From contig NZ_JABEDH010000001.1 in the NCBI RefSeq assembly GCF_029285175.1, positions 1,116,001-1,180,000 of the forward strand: a stretch of DNA of 64,000 nucleotides. Direction: 5' to 3'. Origin of the DNA: Sulfitobacter sp. M05. Its GTDB lineage: Bacteria > Pseudomonadota > Alphaproteobacteria > Rhodobacterales > Rhodobacteraceae. The notes under the pieces were generated by a model, which had not been told where the DNA came from, made no database searches, and worked only from the letters and a program-made list of their open reading frames with translations. A program made the translations under genes and the position numbers. Of the stretch, positions 16,964 to 26,700 are shown in pieces (position 1 is the first letter of the stretch; the number at the start of each line of letters is the position of its first letter).

Positions 16964-18582
16964 CTTTGCGCCCCATTCAAGTCCCGGATCAACTTCCAGC
17001 GAATGGCATCCAGCAATGCCTCAAAGCTGGCGTCGATTATATTGGCGCTGACCCCGACGGTCGACCATCGTTGGCCTTGCCCGTCTTCGCTGTCGATGAT
17101 TACGCGGGTGACGGCTTCGGTACCGCCTTGGGTGATGCGCACTTTGAAATCGACCAGACGCATGTCCTCGATCAAGGCGGAGTATTGCCCCAGGTCTTTG
17201 GCCAACGCTTTGGCCAGCGCATTCACCGGGCCGCGGTCCGTGCCCGCATCATCCATGCTTTCACTGACGGACTGACGTTTCTCACCATCAACCTTCACAA
17301 CAACCACCGCCTCAGAGAGGCTAACCATATTGTCGTATTTGTTTTTGCGCCGCTCCACAGTGACGCGGTATCTTTTTACCTCAAAAAACGCGGGCAGAGC
17401 GCCAAGCGCCTCACGCGCGAGCAGTTCGAAACTGGCTTGCGCCGTATCATAGGCATAGCCTTCCGCCTCACGCGTCTTCACCACCTCAAGGATACGACCC
17501 AGCGCGGGATCCCCTTTTGCCACCTCAAGCCCGGCTGCGGCCAGCCTTTTGCGCAGGTTCGATTGGCCTGCCTGATTTGACATCGGAATAATCCGCGTAT
17601 TGCCGACCACGGCAGGGTCAATGTGTTCATATGTGCTGGGGTCTTTGGCGATGGCACTGGCGTGCAGGCCCGCCTTATGCGCAAAGGCCGACGCCCCGAC
17701 AAACCCCGCCTGTTTGCGCGGCACCCGGTTTAGAATCTCATCCAGCATACGGCTGGTCCGGGTCAGCCCCTTCAACGCCTCATCTGTGATGCCGGTGTCA
17801 AAGCGGCTGGCGTAGGGTTCCTTCAACAACAAGATCGGGATCAAAGTGGTGAGGTTTGCATTACCACATCGTTCTCCAAGACCATTTAACGTCCCTTGAA
17901 TCTGACAGACGCCCGCATCAACTGCCGCCAATGTGCAGGCAACAGCATTTTCCGTATCGTCATGGGTGTGAATGCCCAGCAGGTCACCGGGGATGCCCGC
18001 GGCTATGACCTCCGCTGTAATCTGGCCCACTTCGGCTGGCAAAGTGCCGCCATTTGTATCGCACAGTACAATCCAGCGGGCACCGGCCTCTTGTACCGTC
18101 TTCAGACACTCAAGCGCATAGTCGGGATTGGATTTATATCCGTCGAAGAAATGCTCGGCATCGAACAGCGCCTCGCGCCCCGAGGCCACCAAATGCGCAA
18201 TGCTGTCTTTCAACAGCACAAGGTTTTCCTCCAGCGTGATCCCTAGCGCCTTGGTCACGTGGAATTCATGGGTCTTGCCCACGATACAGACCGATTGCGT
18301 GCCCGCATTCAGCACAGCCGCCAACACATCGTCGTTTTGCGCAGAAATACCGGGGCGTTTGGTCATGCCAAAGGCGGTCAGCTTGGCACGGGTTTGCGGG
18401 GCAGCGTCAAAAAACGCATTGTCGGTCGGGTTGGCACCGGGCCAGCCACCTTCGATATAATCCACACCAAGACCATCAAGCGCCGTGGCGATCTGCTGTT
18501 TTTCTTCGGTTGAGAACTGCACGCCCTGCGTCTGCTGCCCGTCGCGCAGGGTGGTGTCGTAGAGATACAGACGTTGTTTCAT
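16960..18582 (-). CDS. cimA: Citramalate synthase
   Basis: A 540-residue HMGL-domain enzyme related to isopropylmalate synthase that condenses pyruvate with acetyl-CoA to (R)-citramalate, feeding 2-oxobutyrate and isoleucine synthesis. The N-terminal signature DTTLRDGQQTQGVQFS (9-24) has the catalytic Arg-Asp, and HTHDD (in LGIHTHDDTENAVA) supplies metal-binding His residues. The C-terminal regulatory LeuA-dimer domain covers about 395-530. Threonine-dependent isoleucine synthesis may coexist. It follows cysS after 106 nt and heads a tightly overlapping four-gene operon. Confidence 0.92.
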   Translation of the reverse strand: MKQRLYLYDTTLRDGQQTQGVQFSTEEKQQIATALDGLGVDYIEGGWPGANPTDNAFFDAAPQTRAKLTAFGMTKRPGISAQNDDVLAAVLNAGTQSVCIVGKTHEFHVTKALGITLEENLVLLKDSIAHLVASGREALFDAEHFFDGYKSNPDYALECLKTVQEAGARWIVLCDTNGGTLPAEVGQITAEVIAAGIPGDLLGIHTHDDTENAVACTLAAVDAGVCQIQGTLNGLGERCGNANLTTLIPILLLKEPYASRFDTGITDEALKGLTRTSRMLDEILNRVPRKQAGFVGASAFAHKAGLHASAIAKDPSTYEHIDPAVVGNTRIIPMSNQAGQSNLRKRLAAAGLEVAKGDPALGRILEVVKTREAEGYAYDTAQASFELLAREALGALPAFFEVKRYRVTVERRKNKYDNMVSLSEAVVVVKVDGEKRQSVSESMDDAGTDRGPVNALAKALAKDLGQYSALIEDMRLVDFKVRITQGGTEAVTRVIIDSEDGQGQRWSTVGVSANIIDASFEALLDAIRWKLIRDLNGAQR

Positions 18583-18616
18583 TGGTTATGGTCCTTACTC
18601 TGTGATCCAGCCCCAC

Positions 18617-18637
18617 GTTCATGCGATTTGCACGAAC
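18617..18637 (-). promoter_or_regulatory. Hairpin between cysS and cimA
   Basis: GTTCATGC (18617-18624) and GCACGAAC (18630-18637) pair over 8 bp with one G-T wobble on the transcribed minus strand and a 5-nt loop, upstream of cimA. No T-run follows. It could be an mRNA-processing or attenuation stem. Confidence 0.3.
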
Positions 18638-18688
18638 AGCCCCCGACCGCCCCCTGTCGTGGCTGGGCATGGACTGCTGAAAACCTGT

Positions 18689-20092
18689 TCATTCCAACAC
18701 CTCTAATACCGCCGGATCAAACCCCGCTGGCGCCGTCAAAAATACTTGCTCTTTGGTCATGCGCACCTGAATGCCCATTTCGCTAAGCGCGCTCTTAAGG
18801 CGATCAACCTCGCTAAAGTCCTTGTTTTCCATGGCTTTTGCTCGCACCTCAGCAAGCCGTTGTTCCAAGGCACTCAAATCAACCGTATCGGGATCAGCCC
18901 ATTTCGGGATCGTCTCCCCCGTCAACCCCAAGAACGCCAGGGCGCTGCGCAGGGCAATGACGTCACCCGCGGCAGAGTATTCATGACAGGCCGCCAAGGC
19001 CGCATGGGTGTTGAGGTCATCCGCAATGGCCGCAACCACTTCTTGCCCCAACTGCATCTCGGACGAGGCATTCTTGACCTGCCCATACCACTTGCGCAGC
19101 GTCTTCTCCGCCTCAACCCGCTTCTTCTCGGTCCAGTCCATCGGCTTGCGGTAATGCGTCGATAACATCACAAAACGGATCACCTCCCCCGGCACGCCCT
19201 GCTCCAGCAAATCGCGCACGGTAAAGAAATTGCCCAAGGACTTGGACATCTTCTTGCCCTCCACCTGCAACATCTCGTTGTGCATCCAGACCTTGGCAAA
19301 ATCATGCCCGGCGCATTTTGATTGGGCAATCTCATTCTCGTGATGCGGAAAGGTAAGATCATTGCCGCCGCCATGGATGTCAAAGCTTTCACCCAGCAAT
19401 TCATGCGCCATGGCAGAGCACTCGATATGCCACCCCGGACGGCCACGCCCCCACGGGCTGTCCCACCCCGGTGTTGCATCATCCGACGGTTTCCACAGGA
19501 CAAAATCCATCGGGTCTTCTTTGAACGGGGCCACTTCAACCCGCGCACCGGCAATCATATCGTCCACAGACCGCCCCGACAGTGCGCCATATTCAGAATA
19601 GGACCGCACCCGGAACAACACATGCCCCTCTGCGGGATAGGCATGGCCCTTTTCAATCAGGTCTTCGATCATCGCAACCATCTGGCCGATATAGGCGGTC
19701 GCACGTGGCATCGCGCGTTCATGGTCCTTGCCCCGGATCGACGGCTGCAACGCCCCGACTGCGGCCATATCCTCCAGAAACCAGCCCGTTGTCTCGGCGG
19801 TGATATCACTGATGGATCTGCCACTCTGCGCTGCGCGGGCGTTAATCTTGTCGTCAACATCTGTGAAATTGCGCACATAGGTCACGTGTTCGGCCCCATA
19901 TACATGGCGTAACAGGCGGTTCAGCACGTCAAAAACGATCACAGGCCGCGCATTGCCGATATGGGCGCGGTCATAAACCGTTGGCCCACAGACATACATG
20001 CGAACGTCCTTCTCACGCAGAGGCGTAAACAGCTCCTTGCGGCGGGTCTTGGTGTTGTACAGATTGATCGCAATCTTGGTCGTCGTGGTCAT
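18689..20092 (-). CDS. cysS: Cysteinyl-tRNA synthetase
   Basis: A 467-residue class I synthetase charging tRNA-Cys. The N-terminal zinc/HIGH block reads [17 protein letters not shown] (about 34-50); zinc ligands continue with the Cys of [10 protein letters not shown] and the His-Glu of [10 protein letters not shown]. The second signature is KKMSKSLGN (about 265-273). The start at 20092 has GAGGA 7 nt upstream. It is in line with cimA but separated by 106 nt. Confidence 0.96.
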   Translation of the reverse strand: MTTTTKIAINLYNTKTRRKELFTPLREKDVRMYVCGPTVYDRAHIGNARPVIVFDVLNRLLRHVYGAEHVTYVRNFTDVDDKINARAAQSGRSISDITAETTGWFLEDMAAVGALQPSIRGKDHERAMPRATAYIGQMVAMIEDLIEKGHAYPAEGHVLFRVRSYSEYGALSGRSVDDMIAGARVEVAPFKEDPMDFVLWKPSDDATPGWDSPWGRGRPGWHIECSAMAHELLGESFDIHGGGNDLTFPHHENEIAQSKCAGHDFAKVWMHNEMLQVEGKKMSKSLGNFFTVRDLLEQGVPGEVIRFVMLSTHYRKPMDWTEKKRVEAEKTLRKWYGQVKNASSEMQLGQEVVAAIADDLNTHAALAACHEYSAAGDVIALRSALAFLGLTGETIPKWADPDTVDLSALEQRLAEVRAKAMENKDFSEVDRLKSALSEMGIQVRMTKEQVFLTAPAGFDPAVLEVLE

Positions 20093-20322
20093 CGTGTCAT
20101 CCTCGCGCAGCGGTCACGCGGGCTTGCCACATATCTTAAGGAAACGAAACGACATGATAACAGCCCGCGAGAAAATTCTCAGCAGGTAATTGTGCAGCCA
20201 ATAATGCATGTCATCATCATCATGGCAAAAGGACTAGCCGAAACGGCGACATCCGGTCAACAGATGATTGACAAACCAAGCGCCCTCTGCGTCCCTGCGA
20301 TATCAAATAGAAGGGGCGCATC

Positions 20323-21501
20323 ATGCAGGCATCACAACGGATAACAGAGATTTTGGGCGGCGGCTCTGACGGCTGGGGCGTGTTCAACAAGGCGCGCGAT
20401 ATGATCGCGGCGGGCACCCCTGTGACCGAGTTGACGATCGGCGAACATGACATTCGGACGGCGGCCCCAATCCTGCAGGATATGCACCGCGCCGCCATGG
20501 ATGGGCATACCGGTTATGCCTCTGTCCCCGGTGTCGCGGCCCTGCGCCAAGAGGTGGCTAGGCGGGTGCAATCACGCACTGGCGTGCTGACAAAACCAGA
20601 AAATGTGATGATCACCCCCGGCGGACAAGCCGCCCTTTTCGCCGCGCATGTAGCAACCTGCAATGCGGGTGATACGGCGCTCTATCTTGATCCGTTTTAT
20701 GCCACCTATCCAGGCACTATTCGCGGCGCTAGTGCCGAACCGGTCTGCATTCAGACCCGCGCCGAAGATGCGTTCCAGCCGCGCGCCAGCGATATTGCCG
20801 CACAGGCAAAGGGTGCAAAATCGCTGCTGGTCAATTCGCCAAACAACCCCACCGGGGTTGTCTATTCACGCGCAACGCTGGAAGGCATCGCGCAGGTCTG
20901 CCGCGACCATGATCTCTGGCTGATCTCGGACGAGGTTTATGACACCCAGATTTGGGAGGGCGAACATATCAGCCCGCGCGCACTGGACGGAATGGCGGAA
21001 CGCACATTGGTTGTCGGTTCCATGTCAAAATCCCATGCGATGACCGGCTCCCGTATCGGTTGGATTGTCGGGCCAAGCGACATCATCGCTGATCTGGTCA
21101 ATCTGGCCACGCATACCACCTATGGTGTGCCCGGGTTCATTCAGGATGCCGCCCTGTTTGCCCTGCAACAAGGCGCAGATTTTGAAGAAGAAGTCGCCGC
21201 TCCCTTCCGGCGTCGCCGCGACATCGCTCATAAGGTGCTGGCGGGGCAAAATGCGGTCGCATTGGTGCCGGCGCAGGGTGCAATGTACCTGATGTTGGAC
21301 GTGCGCAGCACCGACATGTCGGGAGAAGACTTTGCCCTTGCTTTGCTAGAGACACATCAGATCGCTGTGATGCCGGGGGAAAGTTTTGGCAGCGCTGCCG
21401 CCGGACATGTGCGGGTGGCAATGACCATCGAAGATAGCGCTTTTGAAGCCGCCCTGAATACATTGTGCGAATTTGCACAGAACTGCCAGAAATCGGCCTG
21501 A
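20323..21501 (+). CDS. PLP-dependent class I/II aminotransferase
   Basis: A 392-residue fold-type I aminotransferase. Landmarks are NSPNNPTGVVYSR (about 169-181), DEVYDTQIWEG (about 203-213) and the PLP lysine in SMSKSHAMTGSRIGW (about 233-247). It belongs to the aspartate/aromatic aminotransferase group; the substrate cannot be assigned. It is divergent from cysS and is followed by a long inverted repeat and mttB; no operon partner is tight enough to suggest a pathway. Confidence 0.88.
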   Translation: MQASQRITEILGGGSDGWGVFNKARDMIAAGTPVTELTIGEHDIRTAAPILQDMHRAAMDGHTGYASVPGVAALRQEVARRVQSRTGVLTKPENVMITPGGQAALFAAHVATCNAGDTALYLDPFYATYPGTIRGASAEPVCIQTRAEDAFQPRASDIAAQAKGAKSLLVNSPNNPTGVVYSRATLEGIAQVCRDHDLWLISDEVYDTQIWEGEHISPRALDGMAERTLVVGSMSKSHAMTGSRIGWIVGPSDIIADLVNLATHTTYGVPGFIQDAALFALQQGADFEEEVAAPFRRRRDIAHKVLAGQNAVALVPAQGAMYLMLDVRSTDMSGEDFALALLETHQIAVMPGESFGSAAAGHVRVAMTIEDSAFEAALNTLCEFAQNCQKSA

Positions 21502-21513
21502 TCTGGTGGGAAA

Positions 21514-21584
21514 ATCCTGTTTGCGCCTCGGCAGTTTCTGCATCTGCACGGGTCGCAATCTGGCCGTGATGGCGCAAACAGGAT
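21514..21584 (+). repeat. 14-bp perfect inverted repeat, 43-nt spacer
   Basis: ATCCTGTTTGCGCC (21514-21527) is repeated in perfect inversion as GGCGCAAACAGGAT (21571-21584), starting 13 nt after the aminotransferase stop. The 43-nt spacer includes a smaller GCAG/CTGC pairing. No T-tract directly follows. It may be a large stem in the aminotransferase 3' UTR or the leader of mttB. Confidence 0.6.
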
Positions 21585-21608
21585 AGAAACGTCGATTTTA
21601 TCTGCCCA

Positions 21609-21735
21609 AGCTGATCCTTGAAAGGGTCAGCAGATGCGCAACGATATTTGTATCATCACACGGGTGTGTCGAACCATCGGCGCAGAGCGCGGGCGCGCCG
21701 CACGGGGGGCACCGCGGACAGGGTAAATCACCCTG
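21609..21735 (+). promoter_or_regulatory. Structured leader upstream of mttB
   Basis: Two short hairpins precede mttB: GCTGATCC paired with GGGTCAGC around a 6-nt loop (21614-21635, one wobble) and CAGGGT paired with ACCCTG (21719-21735, 5-nt loop), the second ending about 32 nt before the start. I could not match the region to a SAM, SAH, cobalamin or glycine riboswitch consensus. It may be an untyped leader or a processing signal. Confidence 0.3.
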
Positions 21736-21767
21736 CCCTTTCCCTCTTGTGAACCGGAATATCCCCA

Positions 21768-23306
21768 ATGACAGACCAATCCCCTTTGCGCAGCGGCGGC
21801 AGAGCCGCCCGTCGTGCGGCCCGCGCCCAACCACTTGCACCCCATTTACGTCCGATCCGCCCCGGCATGGAGGGCGGAACCTATACCCCGTTGACCCAAG
21901 CCGGCATGGAGGCCATTCACAACGCCGCCCTTGAAGCGTTGGAAACCATCGGCCTTGCTGACGCGCCGCCCAGCGGAGTGGCCTATCTGACCGGTGTCGG
22001 CGCGGTTGAAGGTGCGGATGGCCGCATTCGGTTCCCGCGCGCCCTGGTCGAAGACACGCTGGCAAAGGCAAACCGCGCAGTCACCCTATGCGCCCGTGAC
22101 CCGGCGCATGATCTGGAATTATCCGGCCACCGTGTGCATTTCGGCACTGCGGGTGCCGCAGTGCATCTGGTTGATGTCACCACAAACAGCTATCGCGAAT
22201 GTGGCGTGCAGGATCTGCACGATGCCGCGCGAATCATGGATACCCTTGATAACATTCACTTTCTTCAACGCCCTATGGTCTGCCGCGACATTTCTGACAA
22301 TTTTGAAATGGACATGAATACCATCTACGCCTGCTGTAGCGGTACAAAGAAACATGTCGGAACTTCCTTCACTGATCCGTCTTATGTCAAAGGTGCGCTG
22401 GAGATGTTGCACCTGATTGCCGGCGGCGAAGACAAGTGGCGTGAACGCCCATTTGTGTCGAACTCCAACTGTTTTGTCGTGCCGCCGATGAAATTCGCGA
22501 CCGAATCCTGTCAGGTGATGGAGGCCTGTATCGAAGGAGGTATGCCGGTGCTGTTGCTGTCTGCCGGCATGGCCGGTGCGACGGCCCCGTCGACCGTGGC
22601 CGGTGCGATCACCCAGGCCGTTGCTGAATGTCTGGCGGGTCTGGTTTATGTCAACGCCGTTAAGCCCGGCCATCCCGCAATTTTTGGCACATGGCCTTTT
22701 GGTCTGGACTTGCGATCGGGCGCAATGACCGGCGGATCTGGCGAGCAAGCCTTGCTGACATCTGGCTGTACGCAAATGCACAAGTTCTATGGATTGCCCG
22801 GCGGGGCCGCCGCCGGCATCGCGGATGCCAAGATGCCCGATATGCAGGCAGGGTGGGAACAGATGTGTTCAAATGTCATGGCCGGATTGTCGGGCTGCAA
22901 CATGGTTTATGAAGCTGCCGGAATGCATGCCTCCTTGTTGGGGTTTTGTCACGAATCGCTGATTTTGGGGGATGACATAATTGGTCAGGCGTTGCGCTGT
23001 GTGCGGGGCATCGAAGTAAACGAGGAGACCTTGGCCCTGGACCAAATGCGTGAAGTTTGTTTGGGCGGGCCGGGTCATTACCTTGGGACAGAGCAAACTT
23101 TGGGCCGGATGGAAATTGACCATGTCTATCCTGCATTGGGCAACCGATCTTCTCCCAAGGAATGGGACGAATTGGGCAAACCGGAATTGGTACCGAATGC
23201 CACGCTACGCAAAGAGGCGATACTGGCCGAGCCCGCATCCGCGCGGTTTGATCCAATTCTGGACAAGGCGATCCGCGAAAGCTTCAGGATTCATTTACCG
23301 GCGTAG
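21768..23306 (+). CDS. MttB-family methyltransferase, non-pyrrolysine type
   Basis: A 512-residue protein of the trimethylamine methyltransferase (MttB) superfamily with the TIM-barrel body from about residue 40 onward. The frame is uninterrupted by amber codons, so it is not a pyrrolysine enzyme; homologues of this kind demethylate glycine betaine or other quaternary amines, passing the methyl to a corrinoid protein. No corrinoid protein or activator is adjacent, so the substrate and acceptor are open. The N-terminal 30 residues are Arg/Pro-rich. A structured leader precedes it. Confidence 0.87.
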   Translation: MTDQSPLRSGGRAARRAARAQPLAPHLRPIRPGMEGGTYTPLTQAGMEAIHNAALEALETIGLADAPPSGVAYLTGVGAVEGADGRIRFPRALVEDTLAKANRAVTLCARDPAHDLELSGHRVHFGTAGAAVHLVDVTTNSYRECGVQDLHDAARIMDTLDNIHFLQRPMVCRDISDNFEMDMNTIYACCSGTKKHVGTSFTDPSYVKGALEMLHLIAGGEDKWRERPFVSNSNCFVVPPMKFATESCQVMEACIEGGMPVLLLSAGMAGATAPSTVAGAITQAVAECLAGLVYVNAVKPGHPAIFGTWPFGLDLRSGAMTGGSGEQALLTSGCTQMHKFYGLPGGAAAGIADAKMPDMQAGWEQMCSNVMAGLSGCNMVYEAAGMHASLLGFCHESLILGDDIIGQALRCVRGIEVNEETLALDQMREVCLGGPGHYLGTEQTLGRMEIDHVYPALGNRSSPKEWDELGKPELVPNATLRKEAILAEPASARFDPILDKAIRESFRIHLPA

Positions 23307-23350
23307 TACAAAGAGGGGCGCTGCCCCGCCGCGCAAGCGCGACTCCCCGC

Positions 23351-23372
23351 AGTATTTAAGGCCAAAAGAGGG
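23351..23372 (+). repeat. Dispersed 22-bp repeat, copy 1
   Basis: AGTATTTAAGGCCAAAA followed by GAGGG. The same sequence with one extra A occurs inverted at 32267-32289. Both copies are in intergenic DNA just after a gene end (mttB here, gpt there). Similar AGTATTT-type elements after genes are common in Roseobacter-group genomes, to my recollection. Confidence 0.6.
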
Positions 23373-23428
23373 ATAAGTGCTGCACGCTCTGGGCAAAAAC
23401 GAATTTGGGGGTAGCCGGCGCGCCGGGG

Positions 23429-23457
23429 AAAGAAAAGGGGGGAACCGAAGTTCCCCC
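23429..23457 (-). terminator. Candidate nrdJ terminator with UUCG tetraloop
   Basis: On the minus strand GGGGGAAC and GTTCCCCC form a perfect 8-bp stem closed by the very stable TTCG tetraloop, followed by CTTTTCTTT. It lies about 280 nt beyond the nrdJ stop, so the nrdJ transcript may carry a long structured 3' UTR. On the plus strand the loop is CGAA and no T-run follows. Confidence 0.5.
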
Positions 23458-23554
23458 TGAGGTTCGCCGTTCAAGCTCAATTTGTTAACCGCTCGGTGTT
23501 TGTTTTTGCCTGCGGCCTGAACGTCGTCCAGAGCGAACGCATCCGCTCCGTGTA

Positions 23555-23696
23555 CGTCGTCCCGACCAAAGTCGGGGCGACGAGTGGGTGGCAGTCGTTC
23601 ACGTGTGAACGATGAGAACCCACCCGATCCCCGCGCCCCGATAGGTCGGGCGCGAAATGGTGGCAGAGGTTCGCTTGCGAACAATGAAAGCCACCA
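23555..23696. repeat. Two tandem covarying hairpin modules
   Basis: Unit 1: a 12-bp stem CGTCGTCCCGAC/GTCGGGGCGACG (23555-23582, one wobble), then a two-tier hairpin with outer arms GGGTGG (23586-23591) and CCACCC (23620-23625) and inner arms GTTCAC (23597) and GTGAAC (23605). Unit 2: a stem CGCGCCC..GA/TCGGGCGCG (23632-23654), then outer arms TGGTGG (23658-23663) and CCACCA (23691-23696) and inner arms GTTCGC (23669) and GCGAAC (23677). Internal-loop bases CAG on one side and TGA on the other are kept in both. Paired positions differ in a compensating way between units. Confidence 0.75.
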
Positions 23697-23737
23697 CGTA
23701 TCTGATGCAACGCCAGGTCGGCGCTGCAAAAAAGTCT

Positions 23738-26700
23738 TTAACTACACCCGCTTGTCCCGCCGCAGGTGTTGCATTTCATGCAGGTGCCATTGCGCACCAA
23801 TGTGTAGTTGCCGCATTCCCCACAGGCCTCGCCCTCGTAACCTTGCATTTTCGCTTTGGTCCGCGCGTCCAGAGACACTGCCGACGAGGCAACCGTGCCG
23901 CTTGCCACGGATGTGGTCGAAGCCATCGCAACCGCAACTGCGCCTTTTGCAATTTCCGGTGCGGTCACAACGCCGTCGATACCACCCTGCAAAAGAACAA
24001 GTTCCTGTGGCGGACGGTTGCGCAGATAACCGGTCGAGCTGATTTGCTTGAGAACTTCGAGGGAACGCGACGCGGCAGTTTCGGAAATTTCTGTCAGGTT
24101 GCCAACGTTTTCAACCTCTTCACCTTTCCCCAAATCATCAAATGTCGCACCTTCGGGTTTCACATGGGCCAGGTCAGTCCGATCAAGATAGGACACTGCC
24201 AGCTCGCGGAAGATATAGTCGAGAATTGAAGTGGCATTTTTGATGCTGTCGTTGCCCTGCACCATGCCAGCCGGTTCGAATTTGGTGAAGGTAAAGGCAT
24301 CGACGAACTCTTCAAGCGGCACACCATATTGCAAGCCAACGGACACGGCGATGGCGAAATTGTTCATCATCGCGCGGAAACCGGCACCTTCCTTGTGCAT
24401 GTCGATAAAGATTTCGCCAAGCTTGCCGTCTTCATATTCACCGGTACGCAGATACACTTTGTGGCCACCGACATTGGCTTTTTGGGTATAGCCCTTACGG
24501 CGCTGCGGCATCTTTTCGCGGTTGCGGTTGATGACCTCTTTAATGACGATCTTCTCAACGATCTTTTCAGCCAACACCGCGGCTTTTTCCTGAATGGACC
24601 CGCTTTCCAGTGTTTCCGCCGCTTCGTCATCATCCTCGACCAAGGCTGATGCCAGAGGTTGGGACAATTTGGATCCGTCGCGGTACAGTGCATTTGCCTT
24701 GATGCCCAGCGACCACGAAAGCTCGTAAGCTTTCTGGCAGTCCTCAATCGTTGCATCATTCGGCATGTTGATCGTTTTCGAGATTGCACCGGAGATGAAG
24801 GATTGCGCCGCGGCCATCATGTGGATGTGGCTGTTCACCGAAAGATAGCGCTTGCCCTTTTTCCCGCAAGGATTGGCGCAATCAAAGATGCTGTAGTGTT
24901 CTTCTTTCAGATGTGGCGCACCTTCCAGCGTCATGGTGCCGCAAACATGGTCATTGGCCGCGTCGATATCCGCTTTGGAAAACCCAAGGGACTTGAGCAG
25001 ATCAAACGTCGGGTCGTTCAACTTTTCAGAAGGGATACCGAGAACTTGCGTGCAGAACTCTTCGCCCAGCGTCCATTGGTTGAATACAAATCTGATGTCA
25101 AAGGCCTGCGCCAGTGCCGCATCCACCTTGGCCAATTCGTTCGGGCCGAAACCGTGCCCCATCAGTGTGGTGTGGTTGATGCCCGGCGCATTGCCGATGG
25201 TGCCGTGGCCCACAGCGTAGCCGACGATTTCTTCGATCTGGGCAGAGCCATAACCCTGCTTTTCCAATGCCGCGGGAACGGACTGGTTAATGATCTTGAA
25301 ATAACCACCGCCGGCAAGTTTCTTGAACTTTACCAAGGCAAAATCAGGTTCGATACCGGTTGTATCGCAATCCATCACCAGACCGATGGTCCCAGTAGGC
25401 GCGATTACAGAGGTTTGCGCGTTGCGATAGCCGAATTGTTCACCTAGCTTCAGCGCCTCGTCCCAGCAGGACATCGCCACATCCACCAAACCCGGTTGCG
25501 GGCAGTTATCGTGATCAAGCGGCACCGGTTTAACGCTGAGTTTTTCATACCCCTGCGTGTTGCCATAAGCCGCGTTGCGATGGTTACGCATGACTTTCAG
25601 CATATGTTCGGCGTTTTTGGCATAGCCCGGAAAAGCACCCAATTCACCGGCCATTTCGGCGGAGGTCGCATAGGCAACACCAGTCATAATCGCGGTCAAA
25701 GACCCGCAGAGCGCGCGACCTTCGTCACTATCATAGGAATGCCCCATGTTCATCAGCAAACCGCCAATGTTCGCATACCCCAAGCCTAGCGTACGGAAAT
25801 CGTAAGACCGTTGGGCAATTTCCTTGGACGGGAATTGCGCCATCATCACGGAAATTTCCAACGTCACTGTCCACAGACGCGAAGCGTGCATGTAGTCTTC
25901 GACGTTGAACACACCGTCTTCAAGGAAGGTCAGCAGGTTCATTGAGGCAAGATTACAGGCTGTGTCGTCAAGGAACATGTATTCAGAACAAGGGTTTGAC
26001 CCACGGATCGCGCCATCTTCTGGGCATGTGTGCCAATCGTTGACAGTGTCATGGTACTGGATACCCGGATCGGCACAGGCCCATGCAGCATGACCAACCT
26101 GTTCCCAAAGGTCGCGGGCGCGGATGGTTTTGGAAACGCGACCGGTCACGCGGTCAATCAGTTCCCAATCCGCATCTTTTTCAACAGCTGTCAGAAACGC
26201 ATTGGTGACGCGGATCGAGTTGTTGGAGTTTTGACCGGAAACGGAATTGTAGGCCTCAGAGTCCCAATCAGTATCGTAGGTCGGGAATTCAATGCTGGTG
26301 TGACCCTGCTTTGCGTAATCCAACACCCGTTTCACATAGGTTTCAGGGATCATCACTTTTTTGGCCGCACGGATCGCTGATTTCAGCTGTTCATTCTTGG
26401 CCGGATCATAGGCATCCGCCTCTGCCCCGTCCCAGCCTTTGATCGCGGCGAAAATCAGGTTCAGCTTCTGTTCGTGCATTTTTGAGCCGGCGACAATGGA
26501 TGCCACTTTCTGCTCTTCCAGCACTTTCCAGTTAATAAAGTCTTCGATATCAGGGTGGTCCGCATCGACGATTACCATCTTGGCCGCCCGGCGTGTGGTG
26601 CCGCCGGATTTGATTGCACCCGCTGCGCGGTCACCAATTTTCAGGAAGCCCATAAGACCGGAGGACTTGCCGCCGCCTGACAGGCTTTCGCCTGCACCGC

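Larger units (their letters stand above)
23307..23737. other. Structured 431-nt gap between mttB and nrdJ
   Basis: No gene is credible here, but almost the whole stretch is folded sequence: GGGGC/GCCCC and GCGC/GCGC stems just after mttB, a dispersed repeat (23351-23372), the 12-bp palindrome CCGGCGCGCCGG (23415-23426), a stable tetraloop hairpin (23438-23457) and two tandem covarying hairpin modules (23555-23696). Reading frames on both strands are repeat-derived. Both flanking genes end into this region. Confidence 0.6.

Noticed and set aside
21609..21735. SAM, SAH or cobalamin riboswitch upstream of mttB
   Set aside because: Hairpins are present but no conserved core of these classes could be matched by eye.
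23295..23729. 144-codon minus frame over the structured region after nrdJ
   Set aside because: It follows the hairpin repeats, and its sequence is explained by inverted-repeat structure rather than by a protein.
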